DNA of 64,000 nt from Brenneria alni (GCF_003666245.1 NZ_MJLZ01000020.1:1-64000), one strand, 5' to 3'. Positions 1 through 8,029 are shown, counted from the first letter of the stretch. The notes: generated from the sequence alone by a model not told the origin. Made by a program: numbers and translations.

Positions 1-396
1 GGATATTTGCTCCCGCCTTCTTCAACTTCACCGCGACTTTTTGTCGTTGTTCATTTCCATGGCAAAGAAGGCTGAAGCCTTTTTTAACAGGTCATTGTCG
101 CTTTGCAACTGCCGCACCTGCTTTTCAAGTTCCTGTATCCGCCGTTGTTCCGGTGTTATCGCACTGGCTAGTGGTGTATCCCCGCGTATCTCTCCACGAT
201 ACTGCCGTAGCCAGCGCTGGAGGGTTGAAAGGCCAATATTCATTGTTTCAGCAGCCCGGAGCACCGGGTAGTTGTGCTGAATAACCAGATTGACGCATTC
301 CTGTTTGAATTCATGGGTAAACGTTTTTCTTCGCATTTTCACCTCGTTAGTGTTGCTCATTATACCTCTAACAAAGTGTCCAGAATGATTAGACCA
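1..396 (-). mobile_element. IS3-family insertion sequence, partial
   Basis: This is the orfA end of an IS3-family element that continues past the left window edge. The outer terminus is inferred at 396, because read on the minus strand the sequence opens TGGTCTAATCATTCTGGACA, an IS3-like terminal repeat, and the disrupted methylase reading frame resumes at 397. The other end and the target duplication are outside the window, so the boundary could be off by a few bases. The insertion interrupts the dam gene of the P2-like prophage. Confidence 0.75.
28..336 (-). CDS. IS3-family transposase OrfA
   Basis: OrfA is the DNA-binding subunit that is joined to OrfB by programmed frameshifting to give the IS3 transposase. 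The N-terminal helix-turn-helix reads TFTHEFKQECVNLV through LSTLQRWLRQYR, and a C-terminal leucine-zipper-like segment (IQELEKQVRQLQSDNDLLKKA) follows, as is usual for the family. The start at 336 has a good GAGGTG ribosome site; an alternative in-frame ATG lies at 360. Near the stop the coding strand has CAAAAAG, a plausible -1 slippage site for the OrfAB fusion. OrfB lies outside the window. Confidence 0.85.
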   Translation of the reverse strand: MRRKTFTHEFKQECVNLVIQHNYPVLRAAETMNIGLSTLQRWLRQYRGEIRGDTPLASAITPEQRRIQELEKQVRQLQSDNDLLKKASAFFAMEMNNDKKSR

Positions 397-906
397 TTAC
401 ACTTTCCTGAACACGAAATACGGTTGTTTGCTGAAAAGGCGAATGACACGGCAACTATCTTTATTTGTGCCGATTTTAAAGAAACATTGCTGGTTCATAC
501 CGAGCCAGGTTTCGTAATTTACTGCGATCCTCCCTATTTACCTGCTAGCGAAACGGCCAATTTTACGCAGTATCACACCTCATCCTTTACTTCGGATCAT
601 CATCGTGAGTTGGTTGAATTGCTATGGGGCGTCCACCGCGAGACCGCTGCACCAGTGGTTATCTCAAATAGCGATACGCCCGCTACACGCGAAATTTACC
701 AGCATTACCAATTTCATGAGATTAGCGTTTCCCGTTCTTTGGGGGCCTCTGCTGCTTCACGTAAGAAAGCAGGAGAGGTAATCGGTGTGCTGAATAAGGT
801 GCGCCACAGCCGGGAGTATTACCGCCGCGCAAAGATTTCGGCCAAGTTTCGCAAAGAGACTGCTGCCATCCGTAATCAAGCCTTTGACGATGGGATGCCG
901 TTCTGA
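397..906 (+). pseudogene. dam: P2-like phage Dam methylase, 5'-truncated by IS
   Basis: This is the C-terminal two thirds of a D12-class N6-adenine methyltransferase of the kind found beside gene A in P2-like phages. The catalytic motif DPPY is seen in VIYCDPPYLPAS, followed by the SFTSDHHRELVELL and VVISNSDTP segments typical of phage Dam proteins. The N-terminal half with the SAM-binding FxGxG motif is missing because an IS3-family element ends at 396. The stop overlaps the start of the cytosine methylase gene (TGATGG), so the two were translationally coupled. It is presumably inactive. Confidence 0.85.
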
Positions 907-1830
907 TGGCGGCTTACTACAACGAGATCGACCCCTTTGCAGCCCAATGGCTGCGCAATCTTATTGCCGCTGGCCATATCGCGCCGGGGGATGTTGACGA
1001 GCGATCAATTGAGGATGTGACACCTGATGACCTTAGAAACTACACGCAATGCCATTTCTTTGCCGGGATCGGCGTCTGGTCATACGCCCTGCGCCGAGCG
1101 GGATGGCCGGATGATAAACCTGTCTGGACGGGATCGTGCCCTTGCCAACCTTTCAGCGCGGCAGGCAAGAAAGGCGGGTTTGCTGATGAGCGGCACTTAT
1201 GGCCCGCTTTCCATCACCTCATTAACCAGTGTCGGCCTACAGTTGTCTTTGGAGAACAGGTTGCAAGCAGCAACGCTGATGCATGGTTCGACCTTGTACA
1301 ATCTGACGTGGAAGCAATGGGTTACGCCTATGGGCTTGTCCCGTTTCCGTCTGCGGGCATCGGTGCGCCGCACGTCAGAGAGCGCGCCTATTGGGTGGCC
1401 GACTCCAACAACGAGCAACGATCGTTATCCATGCCCGCAGGAAGCGATGCGGAACTATCGAGAGAACGGAACAAAAATTCAGAAGCGTTTGCAGGATGTG
1501 GCAGCACTGACACGCTGGCCGACGCCAACTGCGACGGATTACAAGGGGGGACTATCAGGGGGGACGGATGCGCAACGGGAAGTTGAGCACGGATCGTCTG
1601 GATGTTGCAGCACAGTTAGTCAGCCCTTGCAGGTTAACGGTTTTTGGCGTGATGCAGATTGGCTCTCCTGCCGGGATGGAAAGTGGAGGCCAGTTGAACC
1701 CGGCACATTCCCGCTGGCTTATGGGATTACCAACCGTATGGGACGACTGCGCGCCTATGGAAACGCCATCAACGCGGAAGCGGCCAAAGCGTTCATAGCG
1801 GCATTTCTTGATGTTCGGCGGGGTAATTAA
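906..1830 (+). pseudogene. C5-cytosine DNA methyltransferase, frameshifted
   Basis: This is a phage-type Dcm. The first frame carries FAGIG (motif I), the catalytic PCQPFSAAG loop (motif IV), GEQV in place of ENV (motif VI) and HVRERAYWVAD (motif VIII), then stops at 1586. The C-terminal part (NGFWRDADWLSCRDGKWRPV, then MGRLRAYGNAIN) is in the next frame and ends at 1830. Deleting one G from either of two G6 runs (1545-1550 or 1558-1563) joins the halves into a 307-residue protein of normal length. It overlaps gene A by one base (TAATG). The break may be a mutation, phase variation or a sequencing error; the region also encodes a second protein in another frame. Confidence 0.8.
1186..1798 (+). 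CDS. Overlapping alternative-frame protein inside dcm (broken by the same indel)
   Basis: A second reading frame runs inside the methylase gene. It starts at ATG 1186 behind AGGCGGG and reads MSGTYGPLSITSLTSVGLQL, then SRFRLRASVRRTSES and GWPTPTT/RWPTPTATDYKGG. In the frame after that it continues with MRNGKLSTDRLDVAAQL and GGQLNPAHSRWLMGLP, stopping at 1798. Deleting one G from either nearby G6 run joins the two parts into 203 residues, the same edit that repairs the methylase. From memory, proteins with these WPTPxA and NPAHSRWLMGLP motifs recur beside phage cytosine methylases. The function is unknown. Unrepaired, the frame runs into the methylase C-terminus at 1830. Confidence 0.5.
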
Positions 1831-2543
1831 TGTCCGAGCAATGGGCCTACCCCTGGAACGCGCCGCGCCCCGCGATCTCCGCGTATCAGGGGATCGCTGA
1901 CTCCCTTCCTTCTCTGGCGGTAAATACTACCGAGCCGCATCCCGTCGTCGAGAATCACCTTAAGCGGCTGGTATCACGCGCTGCTTTCTCCGATCTGGAT
2001 TTCGATCAGGCCGTCGCGAGGCTGGACTATTTAGAGCCTAATGCAACATTGCTGACGATGCGCCGCCGGTTCGCTGAAGCGGTGCAGGCAGAGCATCTGG
2101 CGGCATTAAAAAACTGGATGGAAACGCCGGAAGGAGTGGAAGCCCGGTTGCGCGAACAGCCGTTTTTTATCCGTGATACCTACCGGCAAAAAATAGAATG
2201 GCTGCGCACCAACCGCGAACCGCGACACGTCAGCGCCTTTTTCATGGGAACCGTGAAAAAAGCCCTGCTGCGTCTGGATGCCGTACGCACAAAACAGGGC
2301 GTGCGCGATGGTTTTGTGTCAGAACTCGCGAGCTACTGGCGGGCGCGCTGGGCGCATCTGGCCGAATTCACCAGGCGTGAAGTAATTAACGCCGGTCATG
2401 CTATCGCTGCCAGCGTCGCGGAAATGTTTGAAACTGAATGCGGTAATACTTCACCGGAAGATCTGACAAATGACGAGATCCAGGCGCTTTTTTGGCATAT
2501 GGGGCGAGAAATACTGGCGCTGCGGGTTACTGATCAGAAGTGA
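1830..2543 (+). pseudogene. A: P2-like replication gene A, 5' fragment
   Basis: This is the N-terminal 234 codons of the P2 gpA rolling-circle replication endonuclease, cut at 2530 by the Mu-like prophage. The fragment then reads into the phage end (residues DQK) and stops at 2543. It contains no catalytic motif; those are in the 3' fragment at 39878-41687. Joining 2530 to 39878 gives an uninterrupted 836-residue gene reading ALRVT-PPCWGVI across the scar, which proves that the two pieces were one gene. P2 gpA is about 760 residues. The start overlaps the dcm stop (TAATG). Confidence 0.9.
2525..2530. repeat. Target-site duplication, left copy (GGTTAC)
   Basis: GGTTAC lies immediately before the TG at the left end of the transposable prophage, and the same six bases follow the CA at its right end (39872-39877). 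The next base is T on both sides, so seven identical bases flank the element, but the TG...CA termini place the cut so that six are duplicated. Confidence 0.9.
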
Positions 2544-2606
2544 GATAAACAACTAGGAGAATCTGAGATAAATGGGATTTAGTGAAACCTTTGGGGATTT
2601 ATCGGG
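2531..2606 (+). repeat. Left transposon end with transposase-site repeats
   Basis: The terminus TGATCAGAAGTGAGATAAAC matches the inverted right terminus at 14 of 20 positions. The core GAGATAAA occurs at base 12 from the end (2542) and again at base 35 (2565). The right end carries GCGATAAA at exactly the same two distances. A third copy, inverted (ATTTATCG), lies at 2597-2604 and has no counterpart at the right end. These are the likely transposase binding sites. Confidence 0.8.
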
Positions 2607-2625
2607 ACAGATTACTGTAATCACC

Positions 2626-2646
2626 TTTCACATACTGTAAAAGAAA
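2626..2646 (+). repeat. Subterminal TTTCACATACTG repeat, left copy
   Basis: TTTCACATACTGTAAAAGAAA here closely matches TTTCACATACTGCAAAGAAA at 39800-39819 near the other prophage end, in the same orientation on the plus strand. A related palindrome (TTTTCAC-ATA-GTGAAAA) lies upstream of the internal dam gene at 14957. The role is unknown; a protein-binding site near each end is possible. Confidence 0.5.
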
Positions 2647-2677
2647 CAAGGGCAGAAAATTTAGCTCTTCTACCCTT
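2640..2677 (-). terminator. Terminator of the leftward early operon
   Basis: A 10-bp stem with one mismatch pairs 2648-2657 with 2668-2677 around a 10-nt loop. Read leftward it is followed by the T-rich run GTTTCTTTTAC. It sits just past the last early gene and before the phage end, where an early-operon terminator would keep transcripts out of gene A. Confidence 0.65.
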
Positions 2678-2692
2678 AATTTTACGGTGGGG

Positions 2693-2920
2693 CTAGTTTC
2701 TGTCATAGGCCCAACCGAGCCTAAATATCACGAATGGCACGATCAGTACGACGAAAAAAAACCGATAATCTTTTGTCGTAGGAATTAGGTCAGAAACATA
2801 GCCAATTTTGAATATGCTGACCGCTCTTGAGTCGTTCTTACGAGTCGTGTACCACAACTCAGTCGATACACCAAAACCCATAATAAAACGATTGATGGTA
2901 ACTGTTTTATCCACAATCAT
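2693..2920 (-). CDS. Small membrane protein, end of early operon
   Basis: This 75-residue protein has one strongly hydrophobic stretch near the C-terminus (YRFFFVVLIVPFVIFRLGWAY), so a single membrane span is likely. The start lies behind GAGGGG and overlaps the stop of the Mor-like gene (ATGA), so it is translationally coupled. I recognise no family. As the last gene of the early operon, it could be an accessory function acting on the host envelope, but that is only position-based inference. Confidence 0.6.
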   Translation of the reverse strand: MIVDKTVTINRFIMGFGVSTELWYTTRKNDSRAVSIFKIGYVSDLIPTTKDYRFFFVVLIVPFVIFRLGWAYDRN

Positions 2921-3282
2921 TTCCCCTCATCGTCGAACAGATCCAGACCAGGTTGTCGGCTTTTCATCACCCGCTTGTGGACTCGGTGAATCAGCTTTCG
3001 CAGGCCACGTTCGGTGATGCCGTATTTTGAGCTCAGTTCGGCCCAGTTGTTGCCTTTATGCTCGTTGTAAATCTGTAGATCACGAACCGCCAGCTTATAG
3101 ACATAGTCACGCGGGAACGTGAAATTTTGTCCGCCAAAGTGCTCGGCCAGAAAATTAGCGACGGCGAGGCCCAACTGTTCGGCGTGTTCAACGGAACAAC
3201 CATAATCGGTCGCAGTCTCTGCAACGTGATCGGCCAGCTCAGACAGCAGCTTATGGCGCTTCTCTTCCATCGTCGTGATCAT
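2917..3282 (-). CDS. mor: Mor-family transcription activator
   Basis: This 121-residue protein belongs to the Mor/C family, which in Mu switches on middle and late transcription by binding dyads upstream of phage promoters. The central segment (FLAEHFGGQNFTFPRDYVYK) and the C-terminal helix-turn-helix (WAELSSKYGITERGLRKLIH) match the family. The start at 3282 has a GAGGGG ribosome site. It is near the end of the early operon, as mor is in Mu. No separate C gene is visible, so it may act directly on the late dyads at 15119 and 23092. Confidence 0.88.
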   Translation of the reverse strand: MITTMEEKRHKLLSELADHVAETATDYGCSVEHAEQLGLAVANFLAEHFGGQNFTFPRDYVYKLAVRDLQIYNEHKGNNWAELSSKYGITERGLRKLIHRVHKRVMKSRQPGLDLFDDEGK

Positions 3283-3292
3283 GATTTACCCC

Positions 3293-3715
3293 TCACTCAA
3301 CAGACTGGGCCTTGCGTTCGCGGGCCTGCCATTTCTTTAGTGATTCGATAACACGGCTGGCCTGGTCTGTGCTGAGCCAGTCCAACCGCCCGACGCCTGT
3401 GATCCTGTGCGCATACGCATTGATTGCACGTTCAGAACTGTCCCGAATGTAGCCCTCATCGGCCATTTCAAGCCATAGCGCACGTATTTTCTTAGACTGT
3501 GCGTCAGTGGCTGTGATCTTATGAGGCTTGGCACTTTTTACTTTAAAACCCAACTGCTTCATTGCATCTAAAACCTGTTGCAGTTGCTGATCGGTCATAT
3601 CCTTAGTGCTGTTGACGCCAGCATAGTTAATCAGGAACTGGCGATAGGTATCGTCATCCAGTTTGCGATCGCGTTTTGCAACGTGGATGAGTTTAACGAG
3701 TTGGTTTCTGTTCAT
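3293..3715 (-). CDS. gemA: GemA-like (Mu gp16 family) protein
   Basis: This is a 140-residue protein of the DUF1018 family, typified by Mu gp16/GemA, which is linked to modulation of host gene expression and DNA topology. The N-terminus (MNRNQLVKLIHVAKRDRKLD, then DDTYRQFLINYAGVNSTKDM) and the C-terminal WLSTDQASRVIESLKKW are characteristic. The start at 3715 was chosen over an upstream in-frame codon because GGGAGGA lies just before it. It sits ten bases ahead of the Mor-like gene, the usual Mu-like order. Confidence 0.88.
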   Translation of the reverse strand: MNRNQLVKLIHVAKRDRKLDDDTYRQFLINYAGVNSTKDMTDQQLQQVLDAMKQLGFKVKSAKPHKITATDAQSKKIRALWLEMADEGYIRDSSERAINAYAHRITGVGRLDWLSTDQASRVIESLKKWQARERKAQSVE

Positions 3716-3893
3716 CGCTATCCTCCCGCCAAACAGTACCGCATGTAAGAACTGTCTCTGGGCGACGCTCATGTATCGCCTCCAGAACCAAATGGCATGA
3801 CTCCTCTGTCAGATAAATATCATCCGAGACAGGCAACGCCTCGCAAGCATCAAAACCACAGGTTGAAACAAGCAATACAAAGCCAATGATCAC
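3693..3893 (-). CDS. Small Cys-containing early protein
   Basis: This 66-residue reading frame starts at GTG 3893, overlapping the previous stop (GTGA), with a GGGGGTG stretch upstream. The N-terminus is hydrophobic (MIIGFVLLVSTCGF), possibly a signal or anchor, and four cysteines are present. It overlaps the start of the GemA-like gene by 23 bases. I recognise no family; the coupling to its neighbours is the main support. Confidence 0.5.
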   Translation of the reverse strand: MIIGFVLLVSTCGFDACEALPVSDDIYLTEESCHLVLEAIHERRPETVLTCGTVWREDSDEQKPTR

Positions 3894-4216
3894 GCGTCAC
3901 CCCCGCAGTTGCTGCACAAATCCTCTGCCACCCAATAACAACCCGATCCGCAGGCACAATCCCATGTGCAGCCACATACGCGGCATGACTGGGAAAGGTC
4001 TGGCGTAACCAGAAATTGACCTTTTTCATATACTGTTACTACTGTTACGGGCTTTACTTGGGTAATAACCAGCTTTTGCAGATTGCCGAAAACCTTCCGG
4101 CCTACGCTCTTTACCGCCACGACGGGGTCATAGGTGCATGACGCCGTTTTACCATTACCCCGCGCAAAATAAGTACCGTTAGTAAGGCGAACGGAGACCT
4201 CTATGGTTACTGACAT
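3890..4216 (-). CDS. Early protein with C-terminal Cys-rich zinc-binding motif
   Basis: The protein has 108 residues. The N-terminal 75 look like a beta-rich domain. The last 35 hold seven cysteines (CRVCGCTWDCACGSGCYWV and then CSNCGG), suggesting one or two zinc sites. The start abuts the stop of the DUF2786 gene, with one shared base. No family is recognised. The motif and the early position fit a nucleic-acid-binding or regulatory role, which is inference. Confidence 0.6.
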   Translation of the reverse strand: MSVTIEVSVRLTNGTYFARGNGKTASCTYDPVVAVKSVGRKVFGNLQKLVITQVKPVTVVTVYEKGQFLVTPDLSQSCRVCGCTWDCACGSGCYWVAEDLCSNCGGDA

Positions 4217-4935
4217 TATTCAGCCCTCCCAATCCGTACTACCGGACCAGCACCATTGACGCCGTGATGAATATTGGCGTTTTTCCCGGCGATGAATCCG
4301 ACTACTCTGGACTCATCCGTACCCCTTGCCTTGTTTGCGCTCCTGCCTCTGGTGGTTTCCAGCTCCAGCCGATCTTTTAATCGCTTGTCGTAGGCTGCCA
4401 TCAGCGTTTTTTCAGCATCCGAAGCCACAAAATCCTGAATGACCTGATAAACTCCTTGCGCCCATCCCTCACAAAAATTGTCAGCCCTTGCCGTTTTTGT
4501 GGTTGTTTTGATGTTTTTCCTCATGTTGGCAATAAATTCGCGGCGAGCCTTCATTAATTGTCGCGACAGAACGTCAAACGCATACGCCGCTACCTGCGGG
4601 CGTTCGTTAGGTCCAAAAAAAACGACGATCCGCTTTGTTGATATTGAGTCTGGAGCAAACGAGATATAGCAATTCACGCCAAATACACGCCTGATTAACT
4701 CCGCAAGATTCAACATATATTTGGGAGGTGTATTGGCTTGAGATGGTGCCGATTTACTGCTGGCCTCATTAATTTCCATCAGGTCAACGTCGGTGGCTGT
4801 CACCCCATGCTGGTGCATCAGTGCTTGTGCCTGCCGCATTGCATTAGCCGCCTCGCCGGCGTTCGTCGTCCGCCTGGCTAGGTTCAACAACTTTTTAATC
4901 CGCTGCAGGTATTTTTCTTTTTTGCTATTCGACAT
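4216..4935 (-). CDS. DUF2786 family protein
   Basis: The 239-residue protein has an N-terminal DUF2786 domain (residues about 5-45: YLQRIKKLLNLARRTTNAGE, then AMRQAQALMHQHG), common in early operons of Mu-like phages and of unknown biochemical role. A longer domain follows, ending in NIHHGVNGAGPVVRIG. The start at 4935 has a GGTGGAA ribosome site and overlaps the upstream gene by 11 bases. It is probably an accessory factor in replication or regulation. Confidence 0.8.
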   Translation of the reverse strand: MSNSKKEKYLQRIKKLLNLARRTTNAGEAANAMRQAQALMHQHGVTATDVDLMEINEASSKSAPSQANTPPKYMLNLAELIRRVFGVNCYISFAPDSISTKRIVVFFGPNERPQVAAYAFDVLSRQLMKARREFIANMRKNIKTTTKTARADNFCEGWAQGVYQVIQDFVASDAEKTLMAAYDKRLKDRLELETTRGRSANKARGTDESRVVGFIAGKNANIHHGVNGAGPVVRIGRAE

Positions 4936-5230
4936 ATTCCACCCCCAGCTTTTCGGCGAGCGCCTGCAACTGGCGCTGTTTGGCCACCTCGATGAGCGTG
5001 TCCATCCCGGCAAAACGGTACTGTTCGATCAGAATTTCCACGGTAGCCATTCGTTCGGCCAGAGAAACGGCGGTATCGGTGCCGTTTCTCTCGTGGTAGG
5101 CGGTTACGCACAGGTCGGATGTTGCCTCTATTAATGAAAGAGCACGTTCATCCATGCTTTTGCGCAGCGTTAATTTCTGCGTTGTCAGACCGTATAAATC
5201 ATTACGCGTATTAACGATGGTTGCGCTCAT
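4925..5230 (-). CDS. Hypothetical early protein
   Basis: This 101-residue, mostly helical protein (MSATIVNTRNDLYGLTTQKL onward) has no recognised motif. It is tightly packed: the start at 5230 overlaps the stop of the zinc-ribbon gene and the end overlaps the DUF2786 gene. Codon use matches the rest of the operon. Function unknown. Confidence 0.65.
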   Translation of the reverse strand: MSATIVNTRNDLYGLTTQKLTLRKSMDERALSLIEATSDLCVTAYHERNGTDTAVSLAERMATVEILIEQYRFAGMDTLIEVAKQRQLQALAEKLGVEYVE

Positions 5231-5418
5231 GATTCATCGCCCTCCGACAGAACTTCCAGATCGCCAGTGGGAATAAATGCACCATACGCCTGGGCGCAGT
5301 ACGGACAGGTCAGAATCAGGTCAACGCCCCAGGTGCCGTCGTCGGCCTGGGAGATGGTGGCCTGTTCCTGTTCGAGTTCTTCAACCTCGTTCTTGCAGCG
5401 TTTGCAGGTTAGCGACAT
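5227..5418 (-). CDS. Small zinc-ribbon protein
   Basis: The 63-residue protein carries two CxxC pairs (CKRC near the N-terminus and CPYC at about residue 38) spaced as in a zinc ribbon, with an acidic linker (EVEELEQEQ). GGAGGAAC lies upstream and the start follows directly after the stop of the preceding gene (TAAATG). A DNA- or protein-binding role in the early programme is likely by motif only. Confidence 0.7.
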   Translation of the reverse strand: MSLTCKRCKNEVEELEQEQATISQADDGTWGVDLILTCPYCAQAYGAFIPTGDLEVLSEGDES

Positions 5419-5586
5419 TTATAGTTCCTCCGACTTGGGGTCTTTACGCAGGATGTTGATCTCGTTCTCTGCGTTTTTCAGTGTACGCAGCGCCAGTTCA
5501 GTGGTGTTTTCCTGAATCTGACGGGTCGCCAGGCGGATAAATTGCGCCGTTTTTTCCAGGCGTTTTACGGGTGATACGTGGGCCAT
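5419..5586 (-). CDS. Small helical early protein (55 aa)
   Basis: This short gene encodes a 55-residue protein beginning MAHVSPVKRLEKTAQFIRLA and ending ILRKDPKSEEL. It is rich in charged and helix-forming residues, with no membrane span. ATG 5586 has GGAG nearby, and the TAA stop touches the ATG of the zinc-ribbon gene. Position and codon use support it as real; no family is recognised. Confidence 0.65.
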   Translation of the reverse strand: MAHVSPVKRLEKTAQFIRLATRQIQENTTELALRTLKNAENEINILRKDPKSEEL

Positions 5587-5678
5587 AATCATTCTCCAAA
5601 ATAGTGTTTATGCTGAATTACGGGTGCAGAATTCCCCGGCATTGACGCCGAAATAAAAGAAAAATCATGTTTAAATAA

Positions 5679-6290
5679 TCAAATGGCGGCGATATCCAAC
5701 GGGATATTAATTAATTTTCCCGATTCGTCTTTTTCCCGAAAATTAATATAGGTTTTCGATACAGCAACCAGTAATGATTCGGAAATTGCCTCCATTGCCT
5801 TCTTCCAGCGCTCATCGTCAATTTTTACCCGCCGCAGGGATAAAATGCGGGTGGTGCTGAGGTTGCCTTCTTTATCAACCTGAAACGCGTCAGAAATTAG
5901 CGCCAGTAGTTTGTCGTTGGCTCCCTCTGACCATTCCTTTACACATTCATCAATCAGGTCTTTGGCAACTTGCAGCTCAGGGCCGAAGACCAGAGAGTCC
6001 TGCACCTTGATGCTGATTTGCTTGCTGCCGTCAAAGCTGGAGAATGTCACATTGCCCTTAGCGCCGCCGCGAGTACGTCCGTATTTTTCGGCAATCAGAT
6101 CCAGCCAGGCGTAGCAATCATCGAACGCCCGTTTTTTGAAATCGCGTAGTTCAGCGCTTTTCAGTTTTGCGGATTTGATGGCGTCATTAACAAACGAGTC
6201 CATCGCCAGATCGTAATCAGAAACATGACTAATCGGCACTAGGCGCCCTTTGCGGTCAGTCATATATTCGTCTTTATTAATTTCAGACAT
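5679..6290 (-). CDS. DUF3164 family protein
   Basis: The 203-residue protein matches DUF3164, found in the early region of many Mu-like phages (YMTDRKGRLVPISHVSDYD, GGAKGNVTFSSFDGSKQI, then DERWKKAMEAISESL). The start at 6290 is preceded by GAGGAAAT; longer in-frame starts exist but lack a ribosome site. The family has no assigned activity; conservation beside the transposase genes suggests a role in transposition or replication. Confidence 0.85.
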   Translation of the reverse strand: MSEINKDEYMTDRKGRLVPISHVSDYDLAMDSFVNDAIKSAKLKSAELRDFKKRAFDDCYAWLDLIAEKYGRTRGGAKGNVTFSSFDGSKQISIKVQDSLVFGPELQVAKDLIDECVKEWSEGANDKLLALISDAFQVDKEGNLSTTRILSLRRVKIDDERWKKAMEAISESLLVAVSKTYINFREKDESGKLINIPLDIAAI

Positions 6291-6303
6291 CGTTATTTCC
6301 TCA

Positions 6304-6573
6304 TTAATGGAGAGATTCAGACCAGATAATTCGGCAACCATGCTGTTCAAATTCGCCCTGGCGAAACCTGCCGTTGCTGTCGCAACCAATCACCACGTAA
6401 CGGGCCACACCGCTGTTAATCAGCTTTTCGCAGTGGCCGTTTCTGGCTATGCGAATAAGTGGTTTACTGCCTTTAATCATCACGCTTTGCACGGTAGCGT
6501 TCATTGCACGCAATGAAACCATCACGTCTTTGATATTGGCTAATTGCTCATTGATATTCGGAATAGCTTTCAT
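6304..6573 (-). CDS. Hypothetical early protein
   Basis: The product is an 89-residue protein (MKAIPNINEQLANIKDVMVS, then GSKPLIRIARNGHCEKLINS). The start at 6573 is favoured by GGAG eight bases upstream; an alternative ATG is at 6585. It sits between the 88-residue gene and DUF3164 with short spacers. I do not recognise a family. Confidence 0.6.
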   Translation of the reverse strand: MKAIPNINEQLANIKDVMVSLRAMNATVQSVMIKGSKPLIRIARNGHCEKLINSGVARYVVIGCDSNGRFRQGEFEQHGCRIIWSESLH

Positions 6574-6588
6574 TATTGGCTCCATATA

Positions 6589-6855
6589 TTAATGCACAGC
6601 CTTTTTCTGCATTTCTTCTACGCTGACCGAATGGCTGATATTTACCCCCAGCGCAGTCAGCATCTTTATCATCTCCTCCTGCGACTGTTTGATGGCCGCT
6701 GGCAGGCTGTTGACAATATGCTGTGTCGTCAGCGCGATGATGTTCGAATCCTTGGAATCCAGCGCGTATGAAATACTGACGCCGGACAGTACGTGTTCGC
6801 AATTGCCCTCGACTTTATTCATCACCGGGGAAATCTGGATAACGATAGTGGCCAT
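6589..6855 (-). CDS. Hypothetical early protein downstream of ATPase
   Basis: This 88-residue protein (MATIVIQISPVMNKVEGNCE, then HIVNSLPAAIKQSQEEMIKM) directly abuts the stop of the ATPase gene at 6856, so it is probably translated by coupling. It looks like a mixed alpha/beta protein without a membrane span. No function can be assigned. Confidence 0.6.
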   Translation of the reverse strand: MATIVIQISPVMNKVEGNCEHVLSGVSISYALDSKDSNIIALTTQHIVNSLPAAIKQSQEEMIKMLTALGVNISHSVSVEEMQKKAVH

Positions 6856-8019
6856 TTAAACCCCCTTAACCACATCGGCATTCACCACCGGCACACCGAT
6901 ATCAGCGGCCAGATTCATCGCGGCGATCAGCAGATTGCCGACGGCCAGTGGGTACAGCAGGCTGACGATGCTTTTACGTCCGCCGACCTGATTACTCAGC
7001 CGGGCGCGGATGGCGTCGATCGCGCTGGCGTCCAGCACGTCCGCCAACTGCTTGCCCGCCCGCGTGAATTTGAACTGGAGGTAATCCTCCAGCGCGTTAT
7101 CCAGCGGCAGCAGTTCGACCACTTCGCAACGCTGGACGACTTCGCGCACCTCCATATTGCGCTCGGACAGCTTCACCGCCAGTTCCTGCTGGCCGATTAG
7201 CACGATGGAAATCAGCTTTTTAAACCCGCTTTCCAGCTCAAAAAACCTTTTCAGGTGCTTGAGCGTGGGGATCGGCAGGCTGTGGGCCTCTTCAATCACA
7301 AGAACATGGCTATAGCCTGCCGCGCAGCTCTCTTTCAGTACACGGTGCAACTGGCGGAACCGTGCGTCCTGACTGCGTTTAATGCCCTCCAGCGGTGCGA
7401 TAGTGCTGATTATTGCCTCCGCGATCGCCGCTGCCTTCAGCGTCTTGCCCTTGACGTCGTTGTCCTCCATCGCCAGCACATACGGCTCGATAACGATAAT
7501 CGGGGCGTTTTCGCGGTTAATGCGTTCAATCAGATCCCGGCGCAGTGTGGATTTACCCGCCCCGGACTCGCCAATCACCGCCATAAAGCCGCCGTGACGC
7601 GCAGTCTGATACAGCGCTTCACGCACATAGCGGATATCCGGCGTGGTAAATACATCCTCCGAGCCTTGCAGATCGTCGGCGAACGGGTCGCGGAACAGCC
7701 CGAACGCCTTTTTTGCCGCTGGACGCAGCACCTGTTTTTTCAGTAGCATATTTTCGTCCTCTTCATTTGCGTGTAGCGGGACACCGGTACCGGCAGCGGC
7801 CTCATCCGCAGCCGGTACCACCTCAAATGCCCCTGTTGGATCGATACCGCGACCAGACAACTCGCGGGTGATATTTTGCCGAATGCTGTCGGCGTTTCGT
7901 TTCGGCCAGATGCCGTGATTAACCAGTTGCGCGATAGCCGGCTGCGATATGCCCGCCGCAGCGGCGAGCGCGCCCTGATTGATACCGTGTGCCGCCATAA
8001 TGTGTTTCAGTTGCAGCAT
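6856..8019 (-). CDS. B: Transposition ATPase (Mu B-like, AAA+)
   Basis: MuB-type ATPases bind target DNA, activate the transposase and confer target immunity. The 387-residue protein has an N-terminal helix-turn-helix (INQGALAAAAGISQPAIAQL), a linker, then an AAA+ domain with Walker A GESGAGKST and Walker B VLVIEEAHS, and the ExeA-like segment LKHLKRFFELESGFKKL. The start at 8019 follows GGGAGGA. It lies just downstream of the transposase gene in the same operon. Confidence 0.92.
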   Translation of the reverse strand: MLQLKHIMAAHGINQGALAAAAGISQPAIAQLVNHGIWPKRNADSIRQNITRELSGRGIDPTGAFEVVPAADEAAAGTGVPLHANEEDENMLLKKQVLRPAAKKAFGLFRDPFADDLQGSEDVFTTPDIRYVREALYQTARHGGFMAVIGESGAGKSTLRRDLIERINRENAPIIVIEPYVLAMEDNDVKGKTLKAAAIAEAIISTIAPLEGIKRSQDARFRQLHRVLKESCAAGYSHVLVIEEAHSLPIPTLKHLKRFFELESGFKKLISIVLIGQQELAVKLSERNMEVREVVQRCEVVELLPLDNALEDYLQFKFTRAGKQLADVLDASAIDAIRARLSNQVGGRKSIVSLLYPLAVGNLLIAAMNLAADIGVPVVNADVVKGV

Positions 8020-8029
8020 GTTTCCTCCC

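Noticed and set aside
4793-5134. Rightward open frame of 113 codons opposite two early genes
   Set aside because: It is antisense to well-initiated early genes, has no ribosome site and unusual composition.
6793-7746. Rightward open frames opposite the ATPase gene
   Set aside because: They mirror the GC-rich codons of the ATPase and lack starts with ribosome sites.
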